Origin: an uncultured Collinsella sp.
Lineage (GTDB): Bacteria > Actinomycetota > Coriobacteriia > Coriobacteriales > Coriobacteriaceae
NCBI GenBank assembly: GCA_900554325.1
Contig: USHA01000002.1
Span: 6,611 to 70,610, forward strand
DNA length: 64,000 nucleotides
Direction of reading: 5' to 3'
The notes below the pieces were generated by a model. That model had not been told where the DNA came from and ran no database searches. It saw only the letters and a program-made list of their open reading frames with translations. The translations under genes and the position numbers were made by a program. This document shows positions 17,051 to 25,384 of the stretch, piece by piece (positions within the stretch are counted from its first letter, which is position 1; each line of letters opens with the position of its first letter).

Positions 17051-18112
17051 CTATTCAATCATGCCACGCTCGAGCGTACCGAGCGCCGCGCGGGCGTCCC
17101 ATGCTGCAATGCGCTTCTCGGTCTTCCACGTTTGGAAGAACCAACCGGCAGCCGGCGCAAACGAAGCCAGCTGATTGGCGATAAACACGCGCTCGTAGGC
17201 ATTGCGGCCCTCGGGCGTAACCGACGAGTTGGCAAAGATCGCCGCGCCCGACCATTCGCCCACCAGCACGGGGAACCCAGTTGAAATCGCTTCTTTAAGC
17301 TCGCGCTTGTTACGCGAAATCGCCGTCGTCAGCCCGCGGGGGCTCGTGATGTCGAGCGCATGCTCGTCGCGGTAATGGTACAGGTGAAGGTCCATGTAGA
17401 CGTTCTTGTACTTGGCGCCGCGCATAAAATGCTTCCACTCGCTGGGATGCCCCGACGACGAGAAGACGACGATCTTATCCTCGGGCATATACGAACGGAC
17501 GAGCTCATAGGCATCGCGATAGAAGTTGCGCAGGTAGTGCGCAGGAATGCCATCCGTCATGGTGAAGAGGCTCTTGCGGACACTCATCTGCGGCGTATCC
17601 AGCAGCTCAATGCCCAGCAGGCTCTCGGCCTCGCCGTAGCGATCGGCCAGGCGCTCGAGCACGTCGAGTGCGACATGACGACCGTTGGTGGACGAATGCC
17701 ACTCGGCAACAGCCTCCGGCGTGGCGGGCGAATCGTTGGAATCGCCCTGGCCACCGGGCACAGTTGCTAGATCAAGCAGCACGCGGATGTCGTACTTGGC
17801 AGCCCACTCAATTGCACGGTCGATGTAGTCGACAACCGAGATGTAGGACGCATCGGACTCCTGCGAGCCAAAGGCATACCAGGGTACCGGCAGACGCACG
17901 GCATTGAGGCCAATCTGCGCCATGCGGCGGAAATCGTCCTCACTCACAAACGTCTCGTAATGACGGCGCATGCGCTCGTTATAGGCGGCGGTGCCCATGG
18001 CCTCCTGCAGCTCGGCCGCGTTGGATGCACCGGTCGCCGCGTATAGCGACGGGGTCACCCAAGGCTCGGGAATAAACCAGCCAGAGAGATTAACGCCGAG
18101 TATCCTCTCCAT
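17051..18112 (-). CDS. Glycoside hydrolase family 5 (cellulase-like) protein
   Basis: The 353-residue protein has the GH5 barrel signatures: an early GVNLSGWF, NAVRLPVPWYAF, the beta-3 YDIRVLLDL, an acid/base-like ELLDTP (around 160) and the nucleophile strand VLVGEWSGA near residue 285. There is no signal peptide, so it should act in the cytoplasm, perhaps on imported oligosaccharides or a glycoconjugate. ATG 18112 follows AAGGGGGCAGTG; the frame extends to 18346 but that extension overlaps repeat-rich DNA. Substrate cannot be predicted. Confidence 0.85.
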   Translation of the reverse strand: MERILGVNLSGWFIPEPWVTPSLYAATGASNAAELQEAMGTAAYNERMRRHYETFVSEDDFRRMAQIGLNAVRLPVPWYAFGSQESDASYISVVDYIDRAIEWAAKYDIRVLLDLATVPGGQGDSNDSPATPEAVAEWHSSTNGRHVALDVLERLADRYGEAESLLGIELLDTPQMSVRKSLFTMTDGIPAHYLRNFYRDAYELVRSYMPEDKIVVFSSSGHPSEWKHFMRGAKYKNVYMDLHLYHYRDEHALDITSPRGLTTAISRNKRELKEAISTGFPVLVGEWSGAAIFANSSVTPEGRNAYERVFIANQLASFAPAAGWFFQTWKTEKRIAAWDARAALGTLERGMIE

Positions 18113-18302
18113 CACTGCCCCCTTCGGATCGTGCAGGCTGAGCCTGCATCGTATTGCACAGGAAAAGTATCGTTTTGAGTATACCCGCGCGTGCGGACAG
18201 ACGACCGAACGGTCTGTAAAGTGGCGCAAAAGCGGGAGGAATATCTGGGACAGGTGGGCGCGAGCTGGTGCGCCGAGATGTACATATGCGCCGGAAGCAG
18301 GT

Positions 18303-18550
18303 GGCCGGAAAGCGCATCCCGTTTTTCGCAAAAGACTGGGATGCATTTTCCGTTCGAGGCCTCAACCGGAAAATGCATCCCGTTCTGAGCGCGGGATCTG
18401 GGACGCAGTTTCCGCCAAAGGCCGAAAAAGGAAAGCACGTCCCATTCTGACGCCGGATTCCGAGTCGTGCTTTCCCAAGCGGCCTCAAAGCGGAAAACGC
18501 ATCCCACTCTGAAGCCAAATTCTGGGACGCAATTTCCGCAGAGTCCTCGA
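18303..18550. repeat. Tandem array of degenerate palindromes, period about 62 bp
   Basis: Palindromic units start at 18336, 18398, 18460 and 18521 (last one half-length), and a half unit lies at 18303-18334. Each unit has the form GGGAYGCA..TTTCCG, a GGCC-centred spacer, then CGGAAA..GCRTCCC and TTCTGA. Unit 1 has a perfect 15-bp stem. Units differ in sequence but keep pairing. The rest of 18113-18302 shows no gene. Open frames on both strands here are a by-product of the repeat. Confidence 0.85.
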
Positions 18551-18552
18551 TA

Positions 18553-18581
18553 AAAGAAAAGGACCCCTTTGCAGAGGTCCT
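18553..18581 (-). terminator. Terminator of tRNA-Phe
   Basis: AGGACCTCT and a partly paired AGGGGTCCT form a hairpin on the minus strand followed by TTTCTTTTA. Confidence 0.75.
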
Positions 18582-18594
18582 AGTCAATTCAAGG

Positions 18595-18667
<73 letters not shown>

Positions 18668-18699
18668 ATTTGAGGTGTGCCTTGTTTCAAGGCTTGATT

Positions 18700-18727
18700 A
18701 GTATAACCAAGGACGCGTTCCGGTCAA
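18700..18727 (-). promoter_or_regulatory. Promoter of tRNA-Phe
   Basis: On the minus strand TTGACC (18722-18727) and TATACT (18700-18705) are separated by 16 bp, about 33 bp before the tRNA 5' end. Confidence 0.7.
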
Positions 18728-18790
18728 CCGAGAATTTTAAAAAAGTTTTTGGGCACAGCCTCGGTTCTATAAATCGGCACGTCAGAGGCA

Positions 18791-19078
18791 TCAGCCGGCA
18801 GCAAGAAGTTTTTCACTCAGAGCCGCACGGGCAAACTCACTTGGCGTCATCCCCTCGGCAGCCGCCCGTCGACGAATGGCCTCCTTCATTCCCAGAGGAA
18901 TCTTGACCGACAGCGTTGCCGTCCCCTCACCTGAGAGCGGGGGCCGTCCATGCACGATCCCACCAACGGTGTGTTCGCCATCCGGAAACTCTCCGCGCTC
19001 GTACGACTCGCACCACGCGTCAATCATTTCATCCGTTACAACCTGACCATTAGCGGCCGTATACGTCTTGCCCATCAT
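18791..19078 (-). CDS. Ribbon-helix-helix antitoxin-like protein
   Basis: The 95-residue protein ends with a ribbon-helix-helix-like segment (TATLSVKIPLGMKEAIRRRA, then AEGMTPSEFARAALSEKLL), the usual DNA-binding fold of CopG/Arc-type antitoxins. The N-terminal half (YTAANGQVVTDEMIDAWCESYERGEFPDGE) is conserved in actinobacterial antitoxins of this type. Its ATG overlaps the stop codon of the upstream toxin-like gene, giving a two-gene unit in toxin-first order. Autorepression is expected for the family but not shown here. Confidence 0.75.
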   Translation of the reverse strand: MMGKTYTAANGQVVTDEMIDAWCESYERGEFPDGEHTVGGIVHGRPPLSGEGTATLSVKIPLGMKEAIRRRAAAEGMTPSEFARAALSEKLLAAG

Positions 19079-19341
19079 CGACCCCTTTGCCGAGCCTGTT
19101 CAATCTCCTGCCAAAATTTCTTCTGGACTGGAGACAAGGCATGAATGATAAGCCACCCACGGACAAGCTCGACCGCGACAAGCTCCACGCTTCGTCCGTC
19201 TGAGAGCCATCCAATTGCAAGCCATCTCGGCGGCTCGTCCTTCGGCTCGCGACGAATGCACTCAGTAACCGCAAGCCAAGCGCTAAGCACCTGCTTTTCC
19301 GTCAGGTGCTTTTTAGCGTTGGGATGGATCTCAACATCCAT
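19075..19341 (-). CDS. Toxin-like partner of the RHH protein (88 aa)
   Basis: The start at ATG 19341 follows GGAGGAG. The 88-residue product has the pattern EIHPNAKKHLTEKQVLSAW, then PPRWLAIGWLSDGRSVELVAVEL, then GWLIIHALSP. This is the layout of small actinobacterial toxins paired with RHH antitoxins (compare the BrnT/RelE-like size class). It overlaps its partner by 4 bp. The frame extends upstream to 19437 without an RBS. Toxicity is an inference from family resemblance and gene pairing. Confidence 0.65.
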   Translation of the reverse strand: MDVEIHPNAKKHLTEKQVLSAWLAVTECIRREPKDEPPRWLAIGWLSDGRSVELVAVELVRGWLIIHALSPVQKKFWQEIEQARQRGR

Positions 19342-19399
19342 GCATCTTCTCCTCCATCTTACCCAATTTCGTATGACGAAAGTCCACTGTCGCCAATTC

Positions 19400-19759
19400 T
19401 TAAGCCGGCACGCGTTGGAGAGCAGGAGTCGAAACAATGATTGAAGGACGCTCTAGTACGGCCCAGGCGCCGAGGCAGGAGCACATGCGCCAAGGATGAA
19501 CGTTTTCGTAGCGCGCGAGGATATTGCCGTCGCGATCGATGAAGGCGATGTCGATGGGATAGGCCATAAAACACGTATGGACCGAAGAGCAGCGTGGAAA
19601 CGCCATGACGAGCGACAGGCCGTTGGCGGCAACCGGACGCCGTCCCAGCATGCCGCGCAGGCGCACGACAAACGACTCCGCCACCACAAACTCGGCCGGC
19701 GTCCAACCCAGCCTATTGAGTGCCCGCGCGTAGGCGATGTAGGACGAGACCGCGGTCAC
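19400..19759 (-). CDS. DUF192 family protein at the end of the Tad operon
   Basis: The 119-residue protein carries the DUF192 core: RLRGMLGRRP, GLSLVMAFPRCSSVHTCFMAYPIDIAFIDRDGNIL, HPWRMCSCLGAWAVLE. DUF192 proteins are small secreted or cytoplasmic beta-barrels of unknown function, often near Tad pilus genes in actinobacteria. GTG 19759 is preferred because it overlaps the TGA of tadE (GTGA), implying translational coupling. Upstream in-frame starts at 19780 and 19864 would lie deep inside tadE. Confidence 0.8.
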   Translation of the reverse strand: MTAVSSYIAYARALNRLGWTPAEFVVAESFVVRLRGMLGRRPVAANGLSLVMAFPRCSSVHTCFMAYPIDIAFIDRDGNILARYENVHPWRMCSCLGAWAVLERPSIIVSTPALQRVPA

Positions 19760-20232
19760 ATGACCACCCCCGGATGCCATGGATCGACCGTCACCGCGCG
19801 CTCGTGCGACAACGTTGTCGGCGCCCCCAGCGGAACGCCAGCGATGCTGAGAGAAGTCGGCCACGGCTCATAGTGCATGGTGCAGGTGTAGGTCCTAAAC
19901 GTACCGGATAGGGAGAGCAGGCCACCATCTGATGCCTTCGCGCCTTGCTCGCTCGACACTTCGATCTGCAAGTCATAGCCTTCCATGGCATTCAGAATTT
20001 GAGTCTGGACCGTCGCCGAGGCATCGGCAGAGCTTTCGTCGCCCTCCCCCTCCGACGCCACGGCATGCGCTAGCACGATGTCGGGCACCACGCGGTCGAA
20101 GCGCGCGACAGCGCCGGCAAAGATCATGACGTTGTACACGATGAGTGCCAGCACCAGCAAAACGGGCGTAACCACTGCCATCTCCACCGTCGCTTGGGCG
20201 CGCTCCTCGCGCAGACGCATGCGGATACTCAT
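19756..20232 (-). CDS. TadE-like minor pilin
   Basis: The 158-residue protein begins REERAQATVEMAVVTPVLLVLALIVYNVM, a prepilin-like leader followed by a single membrane helix. Cleavage would fall between Ala12 and Gln13, leaving Glu at +5. The extracytoplasmic part contains two cysteines only near the end (YTCTMHYEPW). Its start codon touches the stop of the upstream TadG-like gene and its end overlaps the DUF192 gene. Confidence 0.85.
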   Translation of the reverse strand: MSIRMRLREERAQATVEMAVVTPVLLVLALIVYNVMIFAGAVARFDRVVPDIVLAHAVASEGEGDESSADASATVQTQILNAMEGYDLQIEVSSEQGAKASDGGLLSLSGTFRTYTCTMHYEPWPTSLSIAGVPLGAPTTLSHERAVTVDPWHPGVVM

Positions 20233-22385
20233 TACGACCCACCGCCCAGAGCGCCAACCAGCGTGGCGACATCGACGGTGAGCGGGATGGAGCCGCCGCC
20301 GGGCAGAGGAATCTCCGCAAGTGTGAACACCGTACCGCTAATGGTGCGTTCGACTTGATATTCCAACGCCTCGCAAAGCGCCTTGGGATCGGTCACGCCC
20401 AACGGAATACTTCGCAGTTTGTCTTGCGCTTGAGAGAGACCCGCAATGTCAGACCCCGGACTCTTAATGACGTTGGCAGAATCGGTCAGCACCGGCTTTC
20501 GCAGGCGCAAGTCGCACGGTTCCAAACCCAGCGCCGCCACGGACGCCGAAACGGTATCGCCGAGCCACGATGCGATGGAGCCCAACGCGCCGCTGCCCCC
20601 TCCTAGGCCTTTAATCATCTCGTCCATAAGTTCGTCGGCCGAACCTTGAATATCACCGTATCCTACGAGCAGCCGTCCCCAAACATCCATGACGCCGTCG
20701 AGCACGCCGGCAACGCCGCCCGAGCGTTCCTTCAATGTCGAGAAAAATCGCGAAAGCACGTTGTTTTGCGCCGTCGCGTCATCGGGTGCCAGCACCGCGC
20801 CAGAGATAGCACCGCGATTGCCAAGCCTGACTGCCGTGTTAAACGAAGAGTTGAGCTCGTCGGGGCTCGAGATGGCACCCGTAACCGCAAAGGCGACCAC
20901 GCCGTTGCGACCGGGCGGAGCGATACGCGGACGCTCGCCCGAAAGCTCCTTGATGGCCTGGTCAAACGTATTGCCCGCACGATCGGCCTCGTCTTCGGTC
21001 TGACGCTCGAGCTCGAGCTCTTTGTTGCGGCATTCGACGTAGTCTTCCAGAGCCTCTTTGAATCGATCAAAGTGGTACTCAAAGCCGTTTTCGATAGAAG
21101 TCGAAGGAGCCGCAACGGCACCGAGCGACGAAACACCAAAATGGCATCTATTGCATTTGTCCTGCCCGTCATAAGCAGCAACCGAGGCCAGCCCGCATGG
21201 CGCCCCCTTCTTATAGTTGGGGCAACTCGTTCCGTAATGCAGATACGTCTTGCCATCGATGGCACTGGTTGGCCACACCGTATCGGTATAGAGTTCCGTC
21301 GCTCGCACCTCGTCAGTGTTGCGCGGCAACAGCGGGATATAGGAAGCGACTTCATCTCCGTCCTCGGTTACATATGCACGATTGACCTCTGTACTCGCAT
21401 AGGTGTAAAACGCCTTGCGCGCCGCCGACTCCGCCTTCGTCTCGACGCTTGAACCATGCGGTTTTTCGTCTGCCAGGCGTTGACGGTAGTAGGTCTTCGC
21501 GCGGTCGAGCGCCACCTGTGGCTCCCACGAAATGCTCGAGGCATAATGCGGGTTCTGCTCACCCGAGAGCTTTGCCAAACTCCTCGCACGTTCCCACATG
21601 CATGAACAGCTACCGACCGAAGCCGGAACCGATCCACCACAATCCGCCAGCCAAGCGCGCTCTTTAGCCTTCGCCGTGTCCTCAGAAGCCTTCCGCAGCT
21701 CCTCGGCCGCACGCTCTAAATCATCTGATGTGTCTTTAATGGTATCGGTCGAGATCTCTGACCCTTTGAGCGCAGCGAAGTCCGACTCGGATGTCCTGGG
21801 CACGGCAAGCGCCGTACCGGTATAGGTCACACTATCGGTATCCTGCGCCGACACCGCCTGCGTGGCACGCGCGGCGATCAGATACGGCAGAGCCGTCTCG
21901 ATTTTCTGTAAGCCTTCCGATGCGCTTTTGGCAAACTTGTTGCGCGTTTTAATGATCTCAATCCCGGTGTCGACCATATTGCCGGCAACTGGTTCGGCAC
22001 CCGGGATGAGGATGGCGACCAGGCCCGTCCCGATCGTGGCAAACCCCGCCAGACCCAGACTCAAGATGCTCGCATCCACCACCGTGGCAGCCGTGTGATA
22101 GGACGACACTACGTTGACACCCGCCAGCGCGCCGCTATCGGCCGCCACCTGGGTGTCCCCGGCACGCGACATGCTCCATATCGCCGCGGTCGACGAAAAC
22201 AACAACGTGAGCACCACTAGGATGACCACGGCAGAAGAAAGCGTGGTGTAGGCACCGTCTTCGATAAACAGATCGACACCGGCGCGGCCCATAAAGCCGC
22301 CTCGTTTGCGATGGCAGCTCGGACGGCGCGTCAAAACGCATCTAGACCAGAAACGCTTAATCCCATGCAGCAATCCACGAATCAT
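20232..22385 (-). CDS. Large TadG-like pilus-associated protein (717 aa)
   Basis: ATG 22385 follows GGAGGGAGATT. A basic N-terminus precedes one membrane helix (LSSAVVILVVLTLLFSSTAAIW, residues about 48-69). The segment DTQVAADSGALAGVNVVSSY follows, the signature of Tad-locus TadG/Flp-like proteins (QxAADxxALAGA). A second hydrophobic stretch follows at about 95-125. Beyond that the chain is long and extracytoplasmic, helical and rich in charged residues, with cysteine pairs (CGGSVPASVGSCSC, CPNYKKGAPC, CNRC). At 717 residues it is much larger than ordinary TadG/TadE. It overlaps its upstream neighbour by 29 bp. Confidence 0.75.
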   Translation of the reverse strand: MIRGLLHGIKRFWSRCVLTRRPSCHRKRGGFMGRAGVDLFIEDGAYTTLSSAVVILVVLTLLFSSTAAIWSMSRAGDTQVAADSGALAGVNVVSSYHTAATVVDASILSLGLAGFATIGTGLVAILIPGAEPVAGNMVDTGIEIIKTRNKFAKSASEGLQKIETALPYLIAARATQAVSAQDTDSVTYTGTALAVPRTSESDFAALKGSEISTDTIKDTSDDLERAAEELRKASEDTAKAKERAWLADCGGSVPASVGSCSCMWERARSLAKLSGEQNPHYASSISWEPQVALDRAKTYYRQRLADEKPHGSSVETKAESAARKAFYTYASTEVNRAYVTEDGDEVASYIPLLPRNTDEVRATELYTDTVWPTSAIDGKTYLHYGTSCPNYKKGAPCGLASVAAYDGQDKCNRCHFGVSSLGAVAAPSTSIENGFEYHFDRFKEALEDYVECRNKELELERQTEDEADRAGNTFDQAIKELSGERPRIAPPGRNGVVAFAVTGAISSPDELNSSFNTAVRLGNRGAISGAVLAPDDATAQNNVLSRFFSTLKERSGGVAGVLDGVMDVWGRLLVGYGDIQGSADELMDEMIKGLGGGSGALGSIASWLGDTVSASVAALGLEPCDLRLRKPVLTDSANVIKSPGSDIAGLSQAQDKLRSIPLGVTDPKALCEALEYQVERTISGTVFTLAEIPLPGGGSIPLTVDVATLVGALGGGS

Positions 22386-22893
22386 AATCTCCCTCCAGCC
22401 ATTCGGGACGCGATTGATACGAGACATCGACCTTGAGCTCAACGTAGCCGCCCTCGGCGGTACCACCCATAGCCTGCGCAAACGCACCGATCACAGGCAA
22501 CGGCTTGACCTCGCCGGAAACGGACACGGACGAGACGCCACCCGCACCGGCCCGGCCAAGCTCGATATCCCACGACAACGGCCCGCCGGCATGAAAGATC
22601 GAAACGTTGGGCACTGCGGCAAGCCGGCGGCGGGTGAACTCCTTAAGATCGTCGTCCTCCGCCGTCGTCGTGGTCATGAGCCGCGCGGTCTCGGCGGCGG
22701 CAGACTCCATGACCGCGCGCGTATAAAGCAGGCACACCGGTTGCAGTGCGAGAAGGATGAGCGTCAGAAACGTCGGCAGCAAAAAAGCGGCCTCGACCGT
22801 AGACTGCGCCCGGTCCTCGCGTGCGATATCAATACAACGCGATGTCCTTAGCGCCCGCAGCGGCGTCGATAACCGACGTCGAGGCAACGCCAT
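22357..22893 (-). CDS. TadE-like pilin protein
   Basis: The start at ATG 22893 lies inside the end of the preceding small-pilin gene (65-bp overlap); the frame is open to 23184 but that part has no pilin character. The 178-residue product shows EDRAQSTVEAAFLLPTFLTLILLAL, with a predicted Ala29/Gln30 cleavage and Glu at +5, then YTRAVMESAAAETARLMTTT and a beta-rich periplasmic-side domain. The exact start is uncertain. Confidence 0.75.
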   Translation of the reverse strand: MALPRRRLSTPLRALRTSRCIDIAREDRAQSTVEAAFLLPTFLTLILLALQPVCLLYTRAVMESAAAETARLMTTTTAEDDDLKEFTRRRLAAVPNVSIFHAGGPLSWDIELGRAGAGGVSSVSVSGEVKPLPVIGAFAQAMGGTAEGGYVELKVDVSYQSRPEWLEGDYDSWIAAWD

Positions 22894-23047
22894 GGGATGC
22901 CGCCCGCTCAACCAGCGCCGCCAAGCGTCCATCGGTGCCAGCACGCCAAAGTCCCGCAATCGCCAGCACGATCGATAGCAGCGCCACCGTGACGATGGCG
23001 TATTCCACAGTCGCTTGGGCAACCTCTTCACGCAGAACGCCATGCAT
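22829..23047 (-). CDS. Short Flp/TadE-like pilin (72 aa)
   Basis: The 72-residue product is little more than a prepilin leader (MHGVLREEVA), a pilin-type helix beginning QATVEYAIVTVALLSIVLAI, and a short tail. Cleavage is expected after Ala10 so that Glu is at +5 and Tyr at +6, as in Flp pilins. It lies 1 bp after the upstream gene and overlaps the following tadE. Confidence 0.8.
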   Translation of the reverse strand: MHGVLREEVAQATVEYAIVTVALLSIVLAIAGLWRAGTDGRLAALVERAASHGVASTSVIDAAAGAKDIALY

Positions 23048-23048
23048 T

Positions 23049-23612
23049 TCACGATCCCTCCTTTGAGCTTATTGTTTGCGGGACCAGGCGCACCGCGCGC
23101 AGACGACACGAAGCATCGCCGGTATCCGCGGCAACCGTCACCATATCGACCCAGCCGCGCCCATCGCGCACGATGGCGCCCCATACGTTGCCCTTAATAT
23201 CGAGATAGCCGCTCAGGGTGAGCTGGGCCGTTGGCACCTCGCGGTAGGCGCGTAACATATCCGCCGCTGCCTCGGTCATCGGTCGGTCCTCGGACCATGC
23301 AAGCCGGACCGCAATCGCGTTGTCCTCAGGCAAATCCGTCGCAGTGCCAGACCGCTTGTCGAGCGTCCGCAGAAAGGTTTGCGCCGTGACAGCGACATCC
23401 GAATCGTCCGCATCTCGCATCTCATCTTTTTGAGACGCCACCGCCGAATCTGAGCCCGAATCGAAGGCGGCCCCAGGACGCTGCTGCCGCGCGGCGTTAA
23501 GCCCCCAAAGCACCGCCGCTATCGCCACGGTCAGGCAAGCAAACACCAGCAGCACCCCGATGGGGCGCTCGCCCTCTACAGGCTGTTGATGCCCTCGCTG
23601 ATCGCATCCCAT
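23049..23612 (-). CDS. Membrane-anchored protein of the Tad operon, unknown function
   Basis: The 187-residue product has one N-terminal membrane helix (IGVLLVFACLTVAIAAVLWGL, residues about 18-38) and an extracytoplasmic domain of about 145 residues with no recognised motif (TAQLTLSGYLDIKGNVWGAIV, GWVDMVTVAADTGDASCRLR). Its start overlaps the flp gene by 37 bp if ATG 23612 is right; a later GTG in front of VLLVFACL is possible. Position between flp and the minor pilins suggests a role in pilus assembly or export. Confidence 0.7.
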   Translation of the reverse strand: MGCDQRGHQQPVEGERPIGVLLVFACLTVAIAAVLWGLNAARQQRPGAAFDSGSDSAVASQKDEMRDADDSDVAVTAQTFLRTLDKRSGTATDLPEDNAIAVRLAWSEDRPMTEAAADMLRAYREVPTAQLTLSGYLDIKGNVWGAIVRDGRGWVDMVTVAADTGDASCRLRAVRLVPQTISSKEGS

Positions 23613-23809
23613 AGCTCTTTAACCTTGCCCTTAAATGCGACGATGGCGATAATCGCGATCACCACGAGCACGCCGACCAAGATGGCATACTCGGTGGTAC
23701 CCTGTGCACTCTCCTCCTGCAGTAGCTCCTTGGCGCGTTGACGAACATGTGCCGCCCGGCAAAACGCCCAGCCCTGGACCTTGCCAGCAGCGTCAGTCAT
23801 CGTGTTCAT
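23576..23809 (-). CDS. flp: Flp-type major pilin candidate
   Basis: The 77-residue prepilin has a long 35-residue leader ending EESA, then QGTTEYAILVGVLVVIAIIA, the type IVb/Flp pilin helix with Glu at +5 and Tyr at +6. The tail is short (FKGKVKELWDAISEGINSL), as in Flp proteins. A strong AGGGAGG site precedes ATG 23809. It follows tadC by 10 bp. The expected prepilin peptidase is not encoded in this window. Confidence 0.85.
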   Translation of the reverse strand: MNTMTDAAGKVQGWAFCRAAHVRQRAKELLQEESAQGTTEYAILVGVLVVIAIIAIVAFKGKVKELWDAISEGINSL

Positions 23810-23819
23810 GTATTCCTCC

Positions 23820-24461
23820 CTACATCATCCCGCCTGCTCCCAGCAGCGGGCCCAATATGGACAGAAGCAACGCCGGCAAGATGAGCGTGCCGGTGGGAAT
23901 CAGCAGCTTGACGGGCGCACGCTCAATCTCGTGCTCGACCGCGGCGCGATGAGCCGCACGGATCTCGCGACTTTGAGCGGCCAGCGTCTCGGAAAGTGGG
24001 GCACCCAGGGCGAGTGCCTGCCCCACCGTGATGGCAAAGGTCTCGAGCGCTCGCACGTCCAGGTCGCGCGCGGCGGCCAACAACTCGTCCTCACGCGTAC
24101 CCACGCCCACCTGCCACGCCATGCAGGCCCGCTCAAGGCGAAGAGCCAGCACCGACCGGCGGTTGGCGCAGAAAATCTCAAGCGCCGCATCAAACGAAAG
24201 GCCGGCCGAAAGACCCAAGCGCACAACATCGATCATCTCGGACACTTCGCCGAGCGACACTCGCGCCGGGCCGCCCACTCCAACCGCGCCCTTCACTCGC
24301 GCGGTAAAAGCATCGACCACCGAGCGACCCGCGGCAGCGACCAGCACCGCCTCGCGCTTGCAGGCCCCTGCGATCTTGCGTGCATCCGCCCGATCCAAAC
24401 CCGTCGCGACAAATACACTCAGGGCGCACAGGCAAGCCGCAACTGCAACCGGGGCGCTCAT
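23820..24461 (-). CDS. tadC: TadC-type inner-membrane platform protein
   Basis: This type II secretion F-domain protein would form the pilus platform with TadB. The 213-residue product has an N-terminal hydrophobic helix (VAVAACLCALSVFVA), the T2SF cytoplasmic region (GLSAGLSFDAALEIFC, LALGAPLSETLAAQS) and C-terminal helices (LLIPTGTLILPALLLSILGPLL). ATG 24461 overlaps the tadB stop by 4 bp; the longer open frame to 24599 is rejected on that ground. Confidence 0.87.
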   Translation of the reverse strand: MSAPVAVAACLCALSVFVATGLDRADARKIAGACKREAVLVAAAGRSVVDAFTARVKGAVGVGGPARVSLGEVSEMIDVVRLGLSAGLSFDAALEIFCANRRSVLALRLERACMAWQVGVGTREDELLAAARDLDVRALETFAITVGQALALGAPLSETLAAQSREIRAAHRAAVEHEIERAPVKLLIPTGTLILPALLLSILGPLLGAGGMM

Positions 24462-25384
24462 AGCTCCACCCGCATAATGCGCCGGATAACCACCAGGGCA
24501 ACGGCGTTGAGGGCAAGACCCAGCACCACAGCGCCCGCGCCGGCAGGCGTCGCAAGACCGCGACGAAAATCTGCCGAAAGCAGCGCCAACACCGCGCACA
24601 TGCCCGCCGGCATCGCCGCGACCATATGCGCAGACATGCGAGCCTGCGACGTCTTAACATCCAGGCGGCGCTTGAGCTCAATGCGCTCCCCCACCATGCT
24701 CGACGCCTCGGACAGTAAGTCGGCAAGCGGAGCACCGGTGCGCTGAGACACCTTAAGCGCCAAGGTCACAAGCGAAAGGCCGGGGGCGTCGATGCGCACG
24801 AGCAAGTCATCGAGCGCGTCGGTCGCCGAGATGCCGCAATCGATCGCCGCCGCCACCCGCAAAAACTCGGTATGCACCGGCTCTTGCGCATGAGCGCCCA
24901 CAAAGCGCATGCCCTGGGCCAGCGAATGTCCCGAGGCAAGCGACATGGAAAGTGCGGTAAACGCCTCGGGCATGGCCTCTTCTGCATCGTGTTGCTCGCG
25001 CCGGCTCTCAAAGCCATCCCGAGCGGCGCCAACGGCAATCGGAGCAACAAGTCCCAAGGCAAATCCGAGGGGCGATAACGACACCATCGTTAGTAAAACG
25101 CAGCAGACACCGCTCGATAGCAGCAGAAACGCCAAACGCCCCGAAGCATCCTCGATCACGAGGCCAAGGCGATGCGCCGGAGCCAGCGATGCCCACGAAC
25201 GGGCGATCTTTTTCAGCAGATCGTTTTCCACCAGCTCACGCGGCAGTTTCTCTGCCACCGTCTCGAGCACCTGACGCGCCAGCTCCGCCGGCGGTATCTG
25301 CGGCACACGAGGTTCCGCCCCGCACGCCGTCGCGACAGAAAACGCTGCTAAACCCCCTACGACGAGGGGCACAGCGACCTCCAT
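24458..25384 (-). CDS. tadB: TadB-type inner-membrane platform protein
   Basis: The 308-residue T2SF-family protein has membrane helices at the N-terminus, near residues 90-125 and at the C-terminus. Between them is the F-domain motif region (EAFTALSMSLASGHSLAQGM, SQRTGAPLADLLSEAS). It partners TadC and the TadA ATPase. It overlaps tadA by 28 bp and tadC by 4 bp, indicating tight coupling. Confidence 0.88.
   Translation of the reverse strand: MEVAVPLVVGGLAAFSVATACGAEPRVPQIPPAELARQVLETVAEKLPRELVENDLLKKIARSWASLAPAHRLGLVIEDASGRLAFLLLSSGVCCVLLTMVSLSPLGFALGLVAPIAVGAARDGFESRREQHDAEEAMPEAFTALSMSLASGHSLAQGMRFVGAHAQEPVHTEFLRVAAAIDCGISATDALDDLLVRIDAPGLSLVTLALKVSQRTGAPLADLLSEASSMVGERIELKRRLDVKTSQARMSAHMVAAMPAGMCAVLALLSADFRRGLATPAGAGAVVLGLALNAVALVVIRRIMRVEL

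Noticed and set aside
18303..18550. CRISPR array
   Set aside because: The units are diverged palindromes with spacers of about 9-10 bp, not identical repeats with unique 30-bp spacers, and no cas genes are present.
18090..18587. Overlapping frames on both strands in the palindrome array
   Set aside because: Their repeated peptides arise from the 62-bp DNA repeat, and no start site has a credible RBS.
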